Source: Pseudoalteromonas caenipelagi (GTDB lineage Bacteria > Pseudomonadota > Gammaproteobacteria > Enterobacterales > Alteromonadaceae). From it: a DNA stretch of 64,000 nucleotides. A program made the translations under genes and the position numbers. The stretch covers positions 992,001 to 1,056,000 of the forward strand of contig NZ_JABBPG010000001.1 of NCBI RefSeq assembly GCF_013140855.1, written 5' to 3'. This document shows, piece by piece, positions 28,003-37,892 of this stretch; within the stretch, counting starts at the first letter, position 1; each line of letters starts with the position of its first letter. Under the pieces are notes generated by a model. It was not told where the DNA came from and made no database searches. It saw nothing but the letters and a program-made list of their open reading frames with translations.

Positions 28003-30408
28003 GTGAATATTGCTTTAGACCCAAAACAAGTGGCAGGTACACCTATGCTATTAGACACATTAAAACAGGTTAGCCAACAAATTGCGCCAAATTGGCCTTT
28101 AGATCAAATGATCGCCGTCAACCCGTATTGGCAAATGCGAGATAAGCCAATTGCCAACGTAGCAGCACATTTAAAAGCCGTTGCTAATATCGATATGCTA
28201 TGGCCGTGCAAACGCTATGTTGAACAGTTTCATGGCGGGGAAATTTCAGATAGTGCACTTGCACAAGCAATCAAAGAACATCCAAAGTTCAACCACTTAA
28301 GCCCGAGTGAATTTGTCGTAACCTCAACCAATATGAGTGTTTCAGATACGCGGTGCCTATCATTTATCTCATATGTTGAGCAACAAAGTAGCGCCACGCA
28401 ATTGAGTATTTCCAAAGAGCTAAACTCTCATATTAGCCAATTTTGTGCCTGGTATTTTCAACACTACGACAGCCACCCAACGGCGCAAACCTCAGAACAC
28501 CTCTATGAGCAATATCAAAATTTTGTCGCACAAGATAAAGGTATTTCGCTGCTGCTGGATATAAAAGAGTTGCATCATAAGTATGCGGCTTTACCAAAGT
28601 CTGCCGCAGTGCTAATAGACAAATGTGAGCAAACACTCGCGCTCCCCCATGAATCATGGCCATATTATGGCAAAAACCTGTTGCTGCAACTCAATGGCTG
28701 GGCAAGCTGGATCGCCTATTTAAACTGGCAGGCCAATTTATATGGCAAACCCGCTGCTTGGCACTTAGATTTAATAGCCATAAAGCTGGGCTGGGAGTTA
28801 GTGTTACTCGAGCATTTGCGCCAGAGCAACAAAGCGCTTTTTTCACGCATTAATAAACAATGGCGATTTGAACTACAACACATCAAAGCGCGCGAGTCTG
28901 CAATTAATGAGCAACAAAGTTATCAATTTATCTGGTGGCGAGCAAAAGAGATTGAATACCAAAACGAACTGGCGGCTAAGCTGAGCAACGCTTCAAGCCC
29001 TAGTGCAATGTCTGATACACAATTACAGGCGGTGTTCTGTATTGATGTACGTTCAGAGGTATTACGCCGCCACTTAGAAGCACAAGACCAAGCAATTCAG
29101 ACCCACGGCTTTGCGGGGTTCTTTGGCTTACCACTTGAGTTAAAACTCAAGGACAGCCCGCTGAATAGACCACAGCTTCCCGGCTTACTCGCGCCTGTTT
29201 TATCTGTATCGCCTGTTAACACTCCTCATTCATTACTGGCGTCAAGACATCAAGCTGGACATTGGGATCAAGTATATAAGCATCCTGCCAGCTCATTACC
29301 AATCGTTGAAACAGCTGGCTGGATGGCATTGGCAAAAATCATCAAGCGCACCTTCAAACCTAAACGATCAAATAAAGTGCTGTGCGCCGTAGGTCAAACC
29401 GATGAGTGGCAAATAGAACAAAATAGTGCGCCATTAACCACCGAGCAAAAAGCTGATTTAGCACAAAAAGTTTTGCACCTATTGGGCTTTAACAGTTACG
29501 CGCCACTCGTGCTGCTTGTGGGCCACGCCAGCCACAATGAAAACAATTTGCACGCGGCTAGCCTAGATTGCGGCGCCTGTGGCGGCCAAAGTGGTGAAGT
29601 TAACGTGCGAGTATTGTGCTCACTGCTCAACGATAGCGCGGTACGCACTGAGCTTGCAGCGAGAGCGGTTGAACTACCAGAAACCACGCGTTTTGTGCCA
29701 GCCGTGCACAATACCACAACAGATGAAGTGAGTATTCTATCGCACGTTAGCCAGCAGGTAAGTCAGTGGTTCGAGCACGCCACGACAGCAACGCAAAAGG
29801 AGCGAGCAATACGACTTAATCAAGCCACTGCACAACAGTTAGACTCTCTGCCAAAAGCGTTAAATCGTCGTCAGCTTGATTGGTCAGAAACCCGCCCAGA
29901 GTGGGGGTTAGCTAACAATGCCGCATTTATCATCGGGCCTCGTGATTTAACTCGCTGTGTTGATTTTAATGGTCGAACCTTTTTACATACCTATGATGAG
30001 ACGCTAGACCCAGACGGCAGCACCCTAGAGCTGCTGCTCACGGCCCCCATGCTCGTAACAAACTGGATCAATATGCAATATAACGCTTCGGTGAGTGCAC
30101 CTGATAAGCTTGGTAGCGGTAACAAGGTTCTACACAACGCGGTAGGTGGTCATATAGGTGTGTTTGAAGGTCAAGGGGGCGATCTCAGAATAGGCTTGCC
30201 GCTTCAGTCGGTACACAATGGACAAAAGTGGATGCACGAACCTATGCGCCTAACCGTAGTAGTACGTGCCTCTAAATCGTTGATTGAGCGCATCATCTCT
30301 AAACACCCTGATGTGCAGCAGCTGATTAACAACCAGTGGCTATACCTATGGCAATGGTCTGATGACGGGTTACGACAATATCATCAAAAAACTTGGTCTC
30401 GCATATAA
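28003..30408 (+). CDS. dabA: Inorganic-carbon transporter subunit DabA (DUF2309)
   Basis: An 801-residue cytoplasmic protein of the DUF2309/UPF0753 family, the carbonic-anhydrase-like half of DAB. The metal/active-site set known for DabA is present: Cys346 and Asp348 in FCIDVRSEVLRR, His508 in LLVGHASHNENN, Cys523 in LDCGACGG, with the 15-residue His-Cys spacing of the studied protein. Translation starts at GTG 28003 with AAGGAG 6 bp before it. With DabB it should raise bicarbonate for anaplerotic and biosynthetic carboxylases; no carbon-fixation genes are in the window. Confidence 0.93.
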   Translation: MNIALDPKQVAGTPMLLDTLKQVSQQIAPNWPLDQMIAVNPYWQMRDKPIANVAAHLKAVANIDMLWPCKRYVEQFHGGEISDSALAQAIKEHPKFNHLSPSEFVVTSTNMSVSDTRCLSFISYVEQQSSATQLSISKELNSHISQFCAWYFQHYDSHPTAQTSEHLYEQYQNFVAQDKGISLLLDIKELHHKYAALPKSAAVLIDKCEQTLALPHESWPYYGKNLLLQLNGWASWIAYLNWQANLYGKPAAWHLDLIAIKLGWELVLLEHLRQSNKALFSRINKQWRFELQHIKARESAINEQQSYQFIWWRAKEIEYQNELAAKLSNASSPSAMSDTQLQAVFCIDVRSEVLRRHLEAQDQAIQTHGFAGFFGLPLELKLKDSPLNRPQLPGLLAPVLSVSPVNTPHSLLASRHQAGHWDQVYKHPASSLPIVETAGWMALAKIIKRTFKPKRSNKVLCAVGQTDEWQIEQNSAPLTTEQKADLAQKVLHLLGFNSYAPLVLLVGHASHNENNLHAASLDCGACGGQSGEVNVRVLCSLLNDSAVRTELAARAVELPETTRFVPAVHNTTTDEVSILSHVSQQVSQWFEHATTATQKERAIRLNQATAQQLDSLPKALNRRQLDWSETRPEWGLANNAAFIIGPRDLTRCVDFNGRTFLHTYDETLDPDGSTLELLLTAPMLVTNWINMQYNASVSAPDKLGSGNKVLHNAVGGHIGVFEGQGGDLRIGLPLQSVHNGQKWMHEPMRLTVVVRASKSLIERIISKHPDVQQLINNQWLYLWQWSDDGLRQYHQKTWSRI

Positions 30409-30414
30409 AATACA

Positions 30415-30445
30415 GTGAGCCAACGGCTTAAGTCGTTGGCCTCAC
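30415..30445 (+). terminator. Hairpin after dabA
   Basis: GTGAGCCAACG (30415-30425) pairs with CGTTGGCCTCAC (30434-30445) with one bulged C. There is no T-run. It starts 6 bp after the dabA stop and probably protects or ends the dabBA transcript. The rest of the gap up to 30660 shows nothing else. Confidence 0.55.
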
Positions 30446-30660
30446 CTCTCAATTGCGCTGTTTACCAAACATCAATCACATCTGGTTTAGTTACCCACTA
30501 ATCGATAAAAAATGCCATTATTGCGGCCACTTTGTCAAACAGCCAAATGAGCATAAATATTCAACACCACCTCACTACCCGCTTTGCTATCCGTCGTTTT
30601 TTAAGTCATAAAAAGCCACGATACTGAAAACACCACTTAATGAAAATAGAGAAATAATCT

Positions 30661-31083
30661 CTAGGTTTCCTGGATCTCTCTTTGCATCACGGCAAGGAGC
30701 TTATGACTGGGTACAGCAAAACTCCCCATAATTGCTTCTGGCACCATAATCTGCGCCAACTTCCAGCCCGCTTGACCGTGCTTATTAAGCTCAGTACTGA
30801 GTTCTAGTACCAGCGGGTTATTGAGATCTAATGCAATGTTTCTATCCAATGCAATCTCGAGTACTTTAAATTCATACTGACTTGATGATGTATTGATATA
30901 TAGTTCGCTAACATTTACGCCAAGTGCCTCTGCAATAGCAATTTTTGACTTATTTGATGCAACACCTTCCCTTTCAACCCTCTGTATTGTTCTTAAATTC
31001 AACCCTGACATTGATGCCAGTTTACTCTGCGACCAATACCTAGACTTTCTCAGTTCAACAACTCGCTTTGCACTTATTTTCAT
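30661..31083 (-). CDS. XRE-type HTH regulator with DUF4177-like C-terminus
   Basis: A 140-residue protein. Residues 5-62 form a Cro/C1-type HTH (WSQSKLASMSGLNLRTIQRVE). Residues 68-135 (QYEFKVLEI, LSTELNKHGQAGWKLAQIMV, KLLAVMQRE) fit DUF4177, a small domain of unknown role. The combination suggests a regulator with a small sensor domain. No ribosome site is evident before the ATG. It faces a long G-poor gap and the TonB receptor beyond it. Confidence 0.75.
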   Translation of the reverse strand: MKISAKRVVELRKSRYWSQSKLASMSGLNLRTIQRVEREGVASNKSKIAIAEALGVNVSELYINTSSSQYEFKVLEIALDRNIALDLNNPLVLELSTELNKHGQAGWKLAQIMVPEAIMGSFAVPSHKLLAVMQREIQET

Positions 31084-31523
31084 ACGTTAAAGTCACTCAC
31101 TTCTCTATGCTTGTAGCTAAATCTATACACTTTTTTAGCTCCATAAATACGACACTATTACGACAAGATTGTTAACAACAAGCAAATCAACAATAGTGAA
31201 ATAAAAACCCCAAATAAAACCATTAAAAGCAAAAAACATCCAATATAAGAACAAAATAAAACAACATAAACCACAAATAACAAGATATACAAATAAAAGC
31301 ACTACCAATAAAATCACCAGTACATTTACACACAAATCAAGTTAGCAAACACCCACTTTACGTAACAACTCTTTCCACTAAACCACCTTAACATCAACCC
31401 ATGGTGAAATTAATGTAAACAAAAAGGCACACCAAAAAATATTGTATTCATTATCCACCAATATTCCCATATGGGAAACTGTAATACAGTAGCCCCTCCG
31501 ACAACAACAAAAAAGGTAAAAAC
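31084..31523. other. G-poor, A/C-rich intergenic stretch
   Basis: This 440-bp gap has no supportable gene. From about 31190 to 31350 the plus strand is almost free of G and rich in A and C, the composition of Rho-loading (rut) RNA if read on the plus strand toward the TonB receptor. No clear promoter was found; a short TCCCATATGGGA palindrome lies at 31465-31476. Confidence 0.4.
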
Positions 31524-34469
31524 GTGCTAAAACACAACAAAATATGCATAAGTATGCTTGGTGTATTCGCAACATGTGCAGCGAATTATGTACACGCTAC
31601 TGAATCAGATAAAGATATGGATAACGTCGAGCGTATTGCCGTGACCGGTAGCCGACTGCTAAGTATTGAAGCGGCATCGCCCTCTCCAGTCACTGTTATT
31701 GGCGAAGATTTAATTCAGGCAAGTGGCGCAACCGATATCGCGGAACTACTAAACAAACTCCCCTCTATGGCCCCTGGATTAAGTTCAAGCACCAGCAACT
31801 ACAATGGCAACGCGGGGATGAGCACACAAGATTTGCGAGGACAAGGCGCGAAACGTACGTTAACTTTGGTCAATGGTCGCAGACATGTTGGCTCGATCCC
31901 GGGTGAAAGTACGGTAGATATAAGTTCAATCCCAACCGGACTTATAAAGCGCATTGAAATTTTAACCGGTGGTGCATCATCGGTATATGGTGCCGACGCG
32001 GTTGCAGGTGTCATCAACATCATCACTAAAACAGACTATGTTGGCTCAAAGCTAAACGTTTCTGCGGGAATATCATCACGATCTGATGGTGAGAAGCACG
32101 GTTTTAATTTTCTTCATGGGTTAAACTTCAACGATGATAAGGGTAACGCAACGTTTTATTTCTCGTACGATAAAGAAGAAGAAATCAATGCCAAGGACCG
32201 CCCTTACACAAATTCAAACTGGAGCTATTTGCCAAACCCTGAACACCTAGCACTCAAGGAAAAACTGTTTGCTGAAGGGAAAACGTCACAAGAAGTTACC
32301 GACATAACCGACAATGACAATATCCCAAATAATTTATCGGCTAGGCGCTACTCAATCACTGCAAGCCCCACTACCGTGGTATTTATCGGTGGTATTGCCT
32401 ACACATTCAATGCCGATGGTTCAATGCGACCAGTCAAGCTAGGTAACAGCGGTGAACTTTATCGTCCTGAAAACGGCTTAACGGGAATACAAACCGATGA
32501 AGGTGGTGAGCAATTAGGCGCTTATGAATTTCAACGTTTACGTGTCCCCGTTGAAAAAGCCATGTTCAACAATACAATCAATTACGAGTTTGATTCTGGC
32601 TACCACTTTTCTCTAGATAGCAAGTATGTAAAAACAGAGTCGGAATCTCGCGTATTTCCAAATTCGCTGTATGGTAGCGTGCCGCTAAGTAGAGACAATG
32701 CGTTCATTCGCTCTGATCTCGGTGCCAAAATGGATGAGTATGAAATGACATACTTACCTATTGCCCGTCACTTTACTGAAATGGGCCAACAAGGCACTGA
32801 CTACGAGCGAGATGTGTTGCAAATTGTTGCTTCATTGCAAGGGACATTTGCCAATAACTGGCAGTGGGAGTTTTATGCCCAATACGGTAAAGCTAGCTCT
32901 GATAACACGACAGTAAATAGCTACTACGAAGACCGTTGGCGTGCAAGTTTAGACTCTGTTCGAGATGAAAATGGCAATGCAGTATGTCGAGCTACTATTG
33001 ATGCCAGTGCAGCGCCTATTGCTGGCAGAGATTATAGCAACTGTATCCCCCATGATGTCTTTACGCCGATGTCTGATGAGCTACTCAACTACGTCAAGCT
33101 AGAACACACCTCAACCGAGTCACAAACTCAAAAAGTGGCCCACTTTCATGCCAGTGGCGATTTGTTTGAAACTTGGGCTGGCCCAATTGCGCTTTCTGTC
33201 GGTGCAGAATACCGAAAAGAAAGCAGTGAAACATCCCCATCACAGGCGCTCAGAGATGGGATCAGTGCTTCATACGCCGTAGAGCAACCAGTTGTTGGTG
33301 AATACGATGTAAAAGACGTTTTTTTAGAAACCAACATTCCACTTCTAAGCGATGTATTCTTAGCATCAAAGCTCAACCTAAACCTCTCGGTACGCTCTGC
33401 GCACTATAGCGAAGCGGGTCAAAATACCAGTTGGAATGTAGGTACTGTATGGCAACCTATCGATGATGTAACACTGCGTATATCACGCTCTCGTTCAGCC
33501 CGTGCGCCCAACATCAATGAGCAATTTACTACTGAAGGCGAAGGCTTTGAGTGGCTGTACCAACCATGCAGCCAAAACCGTATAAAGTCTGCTAGCGCTC
33601 AAGTGGTTGAAAACTGTAAAAAATTGGGTGTGAATGTGTTTACCAATGAAATTGGTGAGACAACCAGTGACATTCGCTGGTACCAACCAGGTACAATCGT
33701 TAGTTCTGGCAACCAAGACCTTGATGTGGAAACAGCCAATACACTTACTGCAGGTCTCGTTTTCACCCCCACTGCAATAGACAACTTAGAGCTGACATTT
33801 GACTATTGGGATATAAAGCTATCAGGTTTAATAGATAACTTTAACGTTGCTACCGTTGTTGATTCTTGTGTTGAGCAAAGTTCTTTAGATAACCAGTTTT
33901 GTGCACTATTAACACGCCAGCCCGATGGCATTATTACTCATGTTAATTTAAAAACACTCAACCTAAACCAAAGACGCACAAGCGGCTTGGATATCATTGC
34001 TAACTATAAGTTTGATATGTTGGGTGGCACATTCGCCATCAATACAATTGTGCAAAGACTGATCCGTCGCGATATTCAAACAGACCCTACCCTTGAGCTT
34101 GAACCGACCGTAGGTCTGTTCGCACACCCAGAGTGGAAAGCAACGGTTAATTTAAGTTACGAAAACGAGCAATTTAGGGTTGGTACAGCAACTCGGTATG
34201 TGGGTGAACAGCGATATAGAGAAAACTATACCGCCTCTTATGTAAACCCGCATGAAACGCCGAGTATGTTTTATACAGACTTAACGGCCTCGTATAATAT
34301 CAGTGAAACAATGCGCTTAAACGTTGGTGCAAATAATGTTTTTGATAAAAAGACACCACAAATGCCCAATGCTTATAGCGGCGGTGCAAACTATTATTTA
34401 GGTACTGATGGCGGTTTGTTTGACACCCTTGGTCGAACTTACTTTGCCAGCTTTAACTGGGAATTTTAA
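31524..34469 (+). CDS. TonB-dependent outer-membrane receptor
   Basis: A 981-residue receptor. Signal peptide about 1-25, a TonB-box-like region (IAVTGSRLLS), a plug domain about 45-155 (TLVNGRRHVG, SSVYGADAVAGVINIITK) and a 22-strand barrel ending in FASFNWEF with a terminal Phe. The GSR/RGQGAKRTLTLVNGRR pattern is that of the large Alteromonadales receptors for oligosaccharides or peptides, not siderophores, but the substrate is not readable. The start is GTG at 31524 with AAGG 8 bp before it. The gene stands alone with its own terminator. Confidence 0.93.
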   Translation: MLKHNKICISMLGVFATCAANYVHATESDKDMDNVERIAVTGSRLLSIEAASPSPVTVIGEDLIQASGATDIAELLNKLPSMAPGLSSSTSNYNGNAGMSTQDLRGQGAKRTLTLVNGRRHVGSIPGESTVDISSIPTGLIKRIEILTGGASSVYGADAVAGVINIITKTDYVGSKLNVSAGISSRSDGEKHGFNFLHGLNFNDDKGNATFYFSYDKEEEINAKDRPYTNSNWSYLPNPEHLALKEKLFAEGKTSQEVTDITDNDNIPNNLSARRYSITASPTTVVFIGGIAYTFNADGSMRPVKLGNSGELYRPENGLTGIQTDEGGEQLGAYEFQRLRVPVEKAMFNNTINYEFDSGYHFSLDSKYVKTESESRVFPNSLYGSVPLSRDNAFIRSDLGAKMDEYEMTYLPIARHFTEMGQQGTDYERDVLQIVASLQGTFANNWQWEFYAQYGKASSDNTTVNSYYEDRWRASLDSVRDENGNAVCRATIDASAAPIAGRDYSNCIPHDVFTPMSDELLNYVKLEHTSTESQTQKVAHFHASGDLFETWAGPIALSVGAEYRKESSETSPSQALRDGISASYAVEQPVVGEYDVKDVFLETNIPLLSDVFLASKLNLNLSVRSAHYSEAGQNTSWNVGTVWQPIDDVTLRISRSRSARAPNINEQFTTEGEGFEWLYQPCSQNRIKSASAQVVENCKKLGVNVFTNEIGETTSDIRWYQPGTIVSSGNQDLDVETANTLTAGLVFTPTAIDNLELTFDYWDIKLSGLIDNFNVATVVDSCVEQSSLDNQFCALLTRQPDGIITHVNLKTLNLNQRRTSGLDIIANYKFDMLGGTFAINTIVQRLIRRDIQTDPTLELEPTVGLFAHPEWKATVNLSYENEQFRVGTATRYVGEQRYRENYTASYVNPHETPSMFYTDLTASYNISETMRLNVGANNVFDKKTPQMPNAYSGGANYYLGTDGGLFDTLGRTYFASFNWEF

Positions 34470-34490
34470 GTAGCACAATGTCACTTCCAT

Positions 34491-34520
34491 GGCACTGACA
34501 CCTTTGTTCAGTGCCTTTTT
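34491..34520 (+). terminator. Intrinsic terminator after the TonB receptor gene
   Basis: GGCACTGA (34491-34498), 9-nt loop, TCAGTGCC (34508-34515), then five T. Confidence 0.8.
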
Positions 34521-34533
34521 AACCCATTAAAAT

Positions 34534-34845
34534 TTATCTCTTATCATTGATGCACTTCAAATGTAAATAGTACGGCAAGCCAAACGAAACACCAACACAG
34601 CATGTGCCTAATATTGCCAATTGGTAACCCGAAACTTGGTGTTTTTTTGAGTCAACAACAATAAAAACAATCAGTGCTAGTGCCGCTATAATCACATCTA
34701 GCCATGCAAACAAGCTAATTGGATTTGCAATCACACTTTGATAAAAAAGTTCAATAGCAACACCGTTATCAACTAGCCAAGGTATAAAGACAGCTAAAGG
34801 AATAAAAGCTCCCAACAATGAGCATGTTAAGTAGAAATGCTTCAT
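34534..34845 (-). CDS. DUF2834 membrane protein
   Basis: A 103-residue protein with three hydrophobic helices, FAWLDVIIAALALIVFIVVD and a C-terminal SFGLPYYLHLK, the DUF2834 pattern. Function unknown. It follows the DUF6279 lipoprotein gene by 21 bp on the same strand and may share its transcript. Confidence 0.75.
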   Translation of the reverse strand: MKHFYLTCSLLGAFIPLAVFIPWLVDNGVAIELFYQSVIANPISLFAWLDVIIAALALIVFIVVDSKKHQVSGYQLAILGTCCVGVSFGLPYYLHLKCINDKR

Positions 34846-34866
34846 ATGCGCTCCTTCGCATCGCGG

Positions 34867-35700
34867 TTATTTTTTTAGTGACGCTAAGTCATCAATCAGC
34901 TCATCTAGCTCTTCAAGCAAGTGTGCTTTTTGTTTCTCAGACAAGCTTTGATAAATATCTGTAAGAAATTGGTATTCTAACTGCTTATTGTGAGTAATAC
35001 GTTTTTTTAGTTCTTGCGATCGAAACTGTTCTGGATTACTGAGTAAACTCTGTAAATCGCTGACAAATTCTTCATCTCGATTAGAGTTCTCAAACAGGGT
35101 CTTTAATTGGGACTGGTAACTAACGCGATAGTCATACCATAAGTCAGCGGTACTGAGCTGTTGCGTATAAAGCTGCTCAACTAACATTTTCTGCTGTTCA
35201 TTTAAGTTACCCAACCAACGCTCTAGATTGTTGATACGGTTTTTAAGCCATCGTTTTTTGCGTTTTTGTACTGAGCGCTGCTGGCGCTTCTCTATTGATT
35301 CAGATTCAGACTCGGCTAACGCGTTAAATAGCTCTTCGATTTGCGATTTGCTGAGCAAAGGCGCCAGTCGTGCCAAGTCTGGCACTATTTTATCTCTAAA
35401 CCGATACCAATGTGCCAACATCTGCTCTTGGTGATATGACACCCGCTCTGGCGAGATTGTACCAGCCGATACATCTTCTTTTATGTGATTGAGCTGAGCT
35501 ATATACGCGTCTATCTCTTGGCTTTTGTGCCAATCCAACCACGTTTGCAGGTGCTTGTCAAAATGCGCCTCTTGCTCGTCTGTGAGTGATATATAATCAT
35601 CCACATACCAATAGGTCAGCCAATCTAAATTCTTATATACAAATTTTGTTGAGCAACCGGCCATAAATAATAGCGCGATCAGTATAAGTATTTTTCTCAT
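34867..35700 (-). CDS. DUF6279-type lipoprotein
   Basis: A 277-residue lipoprotein (lipobox LFMAGC, Cys16), almost entirely alpha-helical and charged, with the family opening STKFVYKNLDWLTYWYVDDY and a LTDEQ-type motif. A basic stretch near 140-153 (RSVQKRKKRWLKNR) is notable. Role unknown; likely periplasmic, attached to a membrane. Confidence 0.78.
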   Translation of the reverse strand: MRKILILIALLFMAGCSTKFVYKNLDWLTYWYVDDYISLTDEQEAHFDKHLQTWLDWHKSQEIDAYIAQLNHIKEDVSAGTISPERVSYHQEQMLAHWYRFRDKIVPDLARLAPLLSKSQIEELFNALAESESESIEKRQQRSVQKRKKRWLKNRINNLERWLGNLNEQQKMLVEQLYTQQLSTADLWYDYRVSYQSQLKTLFENSNRDEEFVSDLQSLLSNPEQFRSQELKKRITHNKQLEYQFLTDIYQSLSEKQKAHLLEELDELIDDLASLKK

Positions 35701-35824
35701 AATTATATTACCAGATCACTGATTCATTTGAGTCTATACTCCTTGTTTTTAAAAATGGATTAAAAAAGTGTCTGTAAATGTTTCAAAATACCAAACAGTG
35801 CGCTTCTATTTGCAGTCACTGCGA

Positions 35825-36253
35825 TTATTGCTTTGTTTGTAGCTTTTTATTGAGTTCGTCCATTGCTGGCATCTGCTCATATTGCTGTGCATCACCAGAT
35901 ATACAATCCCAACTCGCCTTTGAGTCAACATATAAGTGCGCTGATACCTTGGCGTCACATGCACCTTCAAGTAAGCCAGCAGGTATCCAATATTGCCGTC
36001 CATTTTCCATAAAATGCGGCACAGTACTGCCACATGTACTACAAAAATCCGACCGGTAGCCCGATGGTAATTTAAAAGACTTTATAAACGTTTGCCCTTT
36101 TACCCAGCTAAATTGTTCGGCATTTAAAAAAGTGGCTGTATCTGATGCAGACCCCGACAGCTTTCTGCATAACGAGCAATGACATTGATAAAAATTTGGT
36201 AACTCACCCGTTATTGAAAATTCAACTGCGCCACATAAACATACCCCTCGCAT
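35825..36253 (-). CDS. GFA-family zinc protein
   Basis: A 142-residue protein of the GFA (glutathione-dependent formaldehyde-activating/CENP-V) fold. Zinc ligands: CLCGAVEF, CHCSLCRK and CSTCGST, the complete cysteine set. Members are often only binding proteins, so a formaldehyde role is not implied. A purine-rich AAGGGG site lies 5 bp before the ATG. Confidence 0.87.
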   Translation of the reverse strand: MRGVCLCGAVEFSITGELPNFYQCHCSLCRKLSGSASDTATFLNAEQFSWVKGQTFIKSFKLPSGYRSDFCSTCGSTVPHFMENGRQYWIPAGLLEGACDAKVSAHLYVDSKASWDCISGDAQQYEQMPAMDELNKKLQTKQ

Positions 36254-36308
36254 ACCTACCCCTTGTTAAATAAACACCCTTTTTAATGCATTGTAAGCAA
36301 ACCAGAGA

Positions 36309-36701
36309 TTAAATAGCATTCAATGCAACCATTGCTTGTTGCGCTTTGTCACGCTGTACAAAAATATGGTCGTGATAGTACCCAGCAAGTACATTCGCAC
36401 TAATATCATGCTCTGCCAGCTTGCTAGCAAACGCCGCCGTTAAACCGACCGCCTCTAGACTTGAGTGCACATTAAGCGTAATACACTGAAAAACGCACTC
36501 ATAATGATGTCCAAACTCGTCAGCCTTTAGTTTAGGAATAACCAAAGTCATGCCTTCGTGTTCTAAAAACATCGCTTTGGGACTCAGCTGTGCTGCATCG
36601 CCATATTGCCCACCCGCTATGGTTACAAACACAAACTCAGTGTCTAGCAGCTCCGGTTGCATAGCGCTTAATAACACCTCTAAATTCATTTCACCCGCCA
36701 T
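36309..36701 (-). CDS. ACT_3-domain protein
   Basis: A 130-residue protein with two ACT-like halves (LLSAMQPELLDTEFVFVTI and the C-terminal ISANVLAGYYHDHIFV), matching the ACT_3 (PF10000) group, presumed small-molecule sensors. GGAGAAGG lies before the ATG. The 36702-36963 gap beyond it has no supportable gene. Confidence 0.8.
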   Translation of the reverse strand: MAGEMNLEVLLSAMQPELLDTEFVFVTIAGGQYGDAAQLSPKAMFLEHEGMTLVIPKLKADEFGHHYECVFQCITLNVHSSLEAVGLTAAFASKLAEHDISANVLAGYYHDHIFVQRDKAQQAMVALNAI

Positions 36702-36963
36702 ACCTTCTCCATCATTATTTTAACTGGTACTTTTTAAACCAACTATACCCATAAGAATTATCCCTAAAAAGACCCATTGCGTTATATTAAGCAAAGCGTC
36801 TCTTGGACAGTCAACGAATCAAATAAAATCATTAAACTTGCCAGCATAGATCAAAGTTTTGTAGGGCGTATTATTCGCAATTTCATCATCCGCAAATAAG
36901 GCCCTGCGAATGTGGTTGGCTGGCGAAAGCTATTAACTCAAAACCGTTAACAAAGTACCTATT

Positions 36964-37842
36964 TTATTTATCTTTTAAATCCCATAACACTTGCGTATCC
37001 ACCCAATAAATATTGCTTTCAGGCTCGATCCCCTTCATTTTTTCTGTTGGCCCTCGGTTAAAAAACAAATAGTTGCCATCGGGGGAAACATAAGCCCCCG
37101 TTTCTATTTTGTCGGTATTAACTTTTTCGCCCATGTTAATAGCCGGCCCCCAAGCTCCATCTTGTTGACGAAAGCTGATATATAAGTCTTTATCACCATA
37201 ACCCTCTTCTTTTTCACTGTCCCAAATTAAATAGGAACCATCTTGGGCAATAAAAGGGTGCGCAGTCCACATACCTGAATTGATATGTGGCGCAAGTAAC
37301 TGAGGTTTTTCGCGCAGGCCATTGTTCAAAGTAGAAATTCGCAGCACATCATTGTTTTTATAATCATCAAATACATAAGTGCCGCTTTTGGATGAAGAAA
37401 AACGCATAATTCCCCAATCACTTCGAGCAAATGTTGCGCCTAAGCTTTTTACTTCAGACCACCCCTCGTCCGTGCGGGTCATATATTTATTACCTAAATG
37501 CATGGTTTGCCCATCAGGCGATAATATCGGCCTGCCCACTCTTGGGCCAATGGTAGACTCAGTCCAACCACCGTCCTCTACTTTAAACTGCATCAACCAC
37601 CACTTGCCCGTATCTACATTTCGTCTTGAAATATAAGCTTCTTTTAAGTCCGAGGTAAAAGAGATACTGTGGTCTCGGTGCTTTGTAGACACTATACCCG
37701 GCGCAAAAACGAGTGGTGTTAACTTTGGCGGCTGCTGACAAAAATATGGTTTATCGCATGCCTGCGATGTTATCATGCTAACACTCACCCCAGACACGAA
37801 CACCGCCCCTAATATAAATACTCGACCTATCATAGACTTCAA
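36964..37842 (-). CDS. Exported PD40/TolB-like propeller protein, copy 1
   Basis: A 292-residue protein with a signal peptide (about 1-27) and repeated beta-propeller blades of the WD40-like PD40 type, such as SPDGQTMHLG and SPDGNYLFFNRG. It is a tandem paralogue of the next gene upstream: both share DxSYLIxDS, GDxDLYISxxQ, WGxxINxGEKxNT. Unlike copy 2 it has no lipobox but three cysteines after the signal. The role is unknown. Confidence 0.8.
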   Translation of the reverse strand: MKSMIGRVFILGAVFVSGVSVSMITSQACDKPYFCQQPPKLTPLVFAPGIVSTKHRDHSISFTSDLKEAYISRRNVDTGKWWLMQFKVEDGGWTESTIGPRVGRPILSPDGQTMHLGNKYMTRTDEGWSEVKSLGATFARSDWGIMRFSSSKSGTYVFDDYKNNDVLRISTLNNGLREKPQLLAPHINSGMWTAHPFIAQDGSYLIWDSEKEEGYGDKDLYISFRQQDGAWGPAINMGEKVNTDKIETGAYVSPDGNYLFFNRGPTEKMKGIEPESNIYWVDTQVLWDLKDK

Positions 37843-37892
37843 AATTTTTCCTTAACTATCAATAATTAAAGACAGAGCTCATGCGACAATCA

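Noticed and set aside
31135..31575. Two ~65-codon minus-strand ORFs upstream of the TonB receptor
   Set aside because: They arise from the G-poor skew, are low in complexity (Leu/Val/Phe runs) and have no ribosome site.
36702..36963. Possible gene fragment on the minus strand (reads NHIRRALFADDEIANN and onward to a stop)
   Set aside because: Short, no start or ribosome site, and not recognised; too weak to call a pseudogene.
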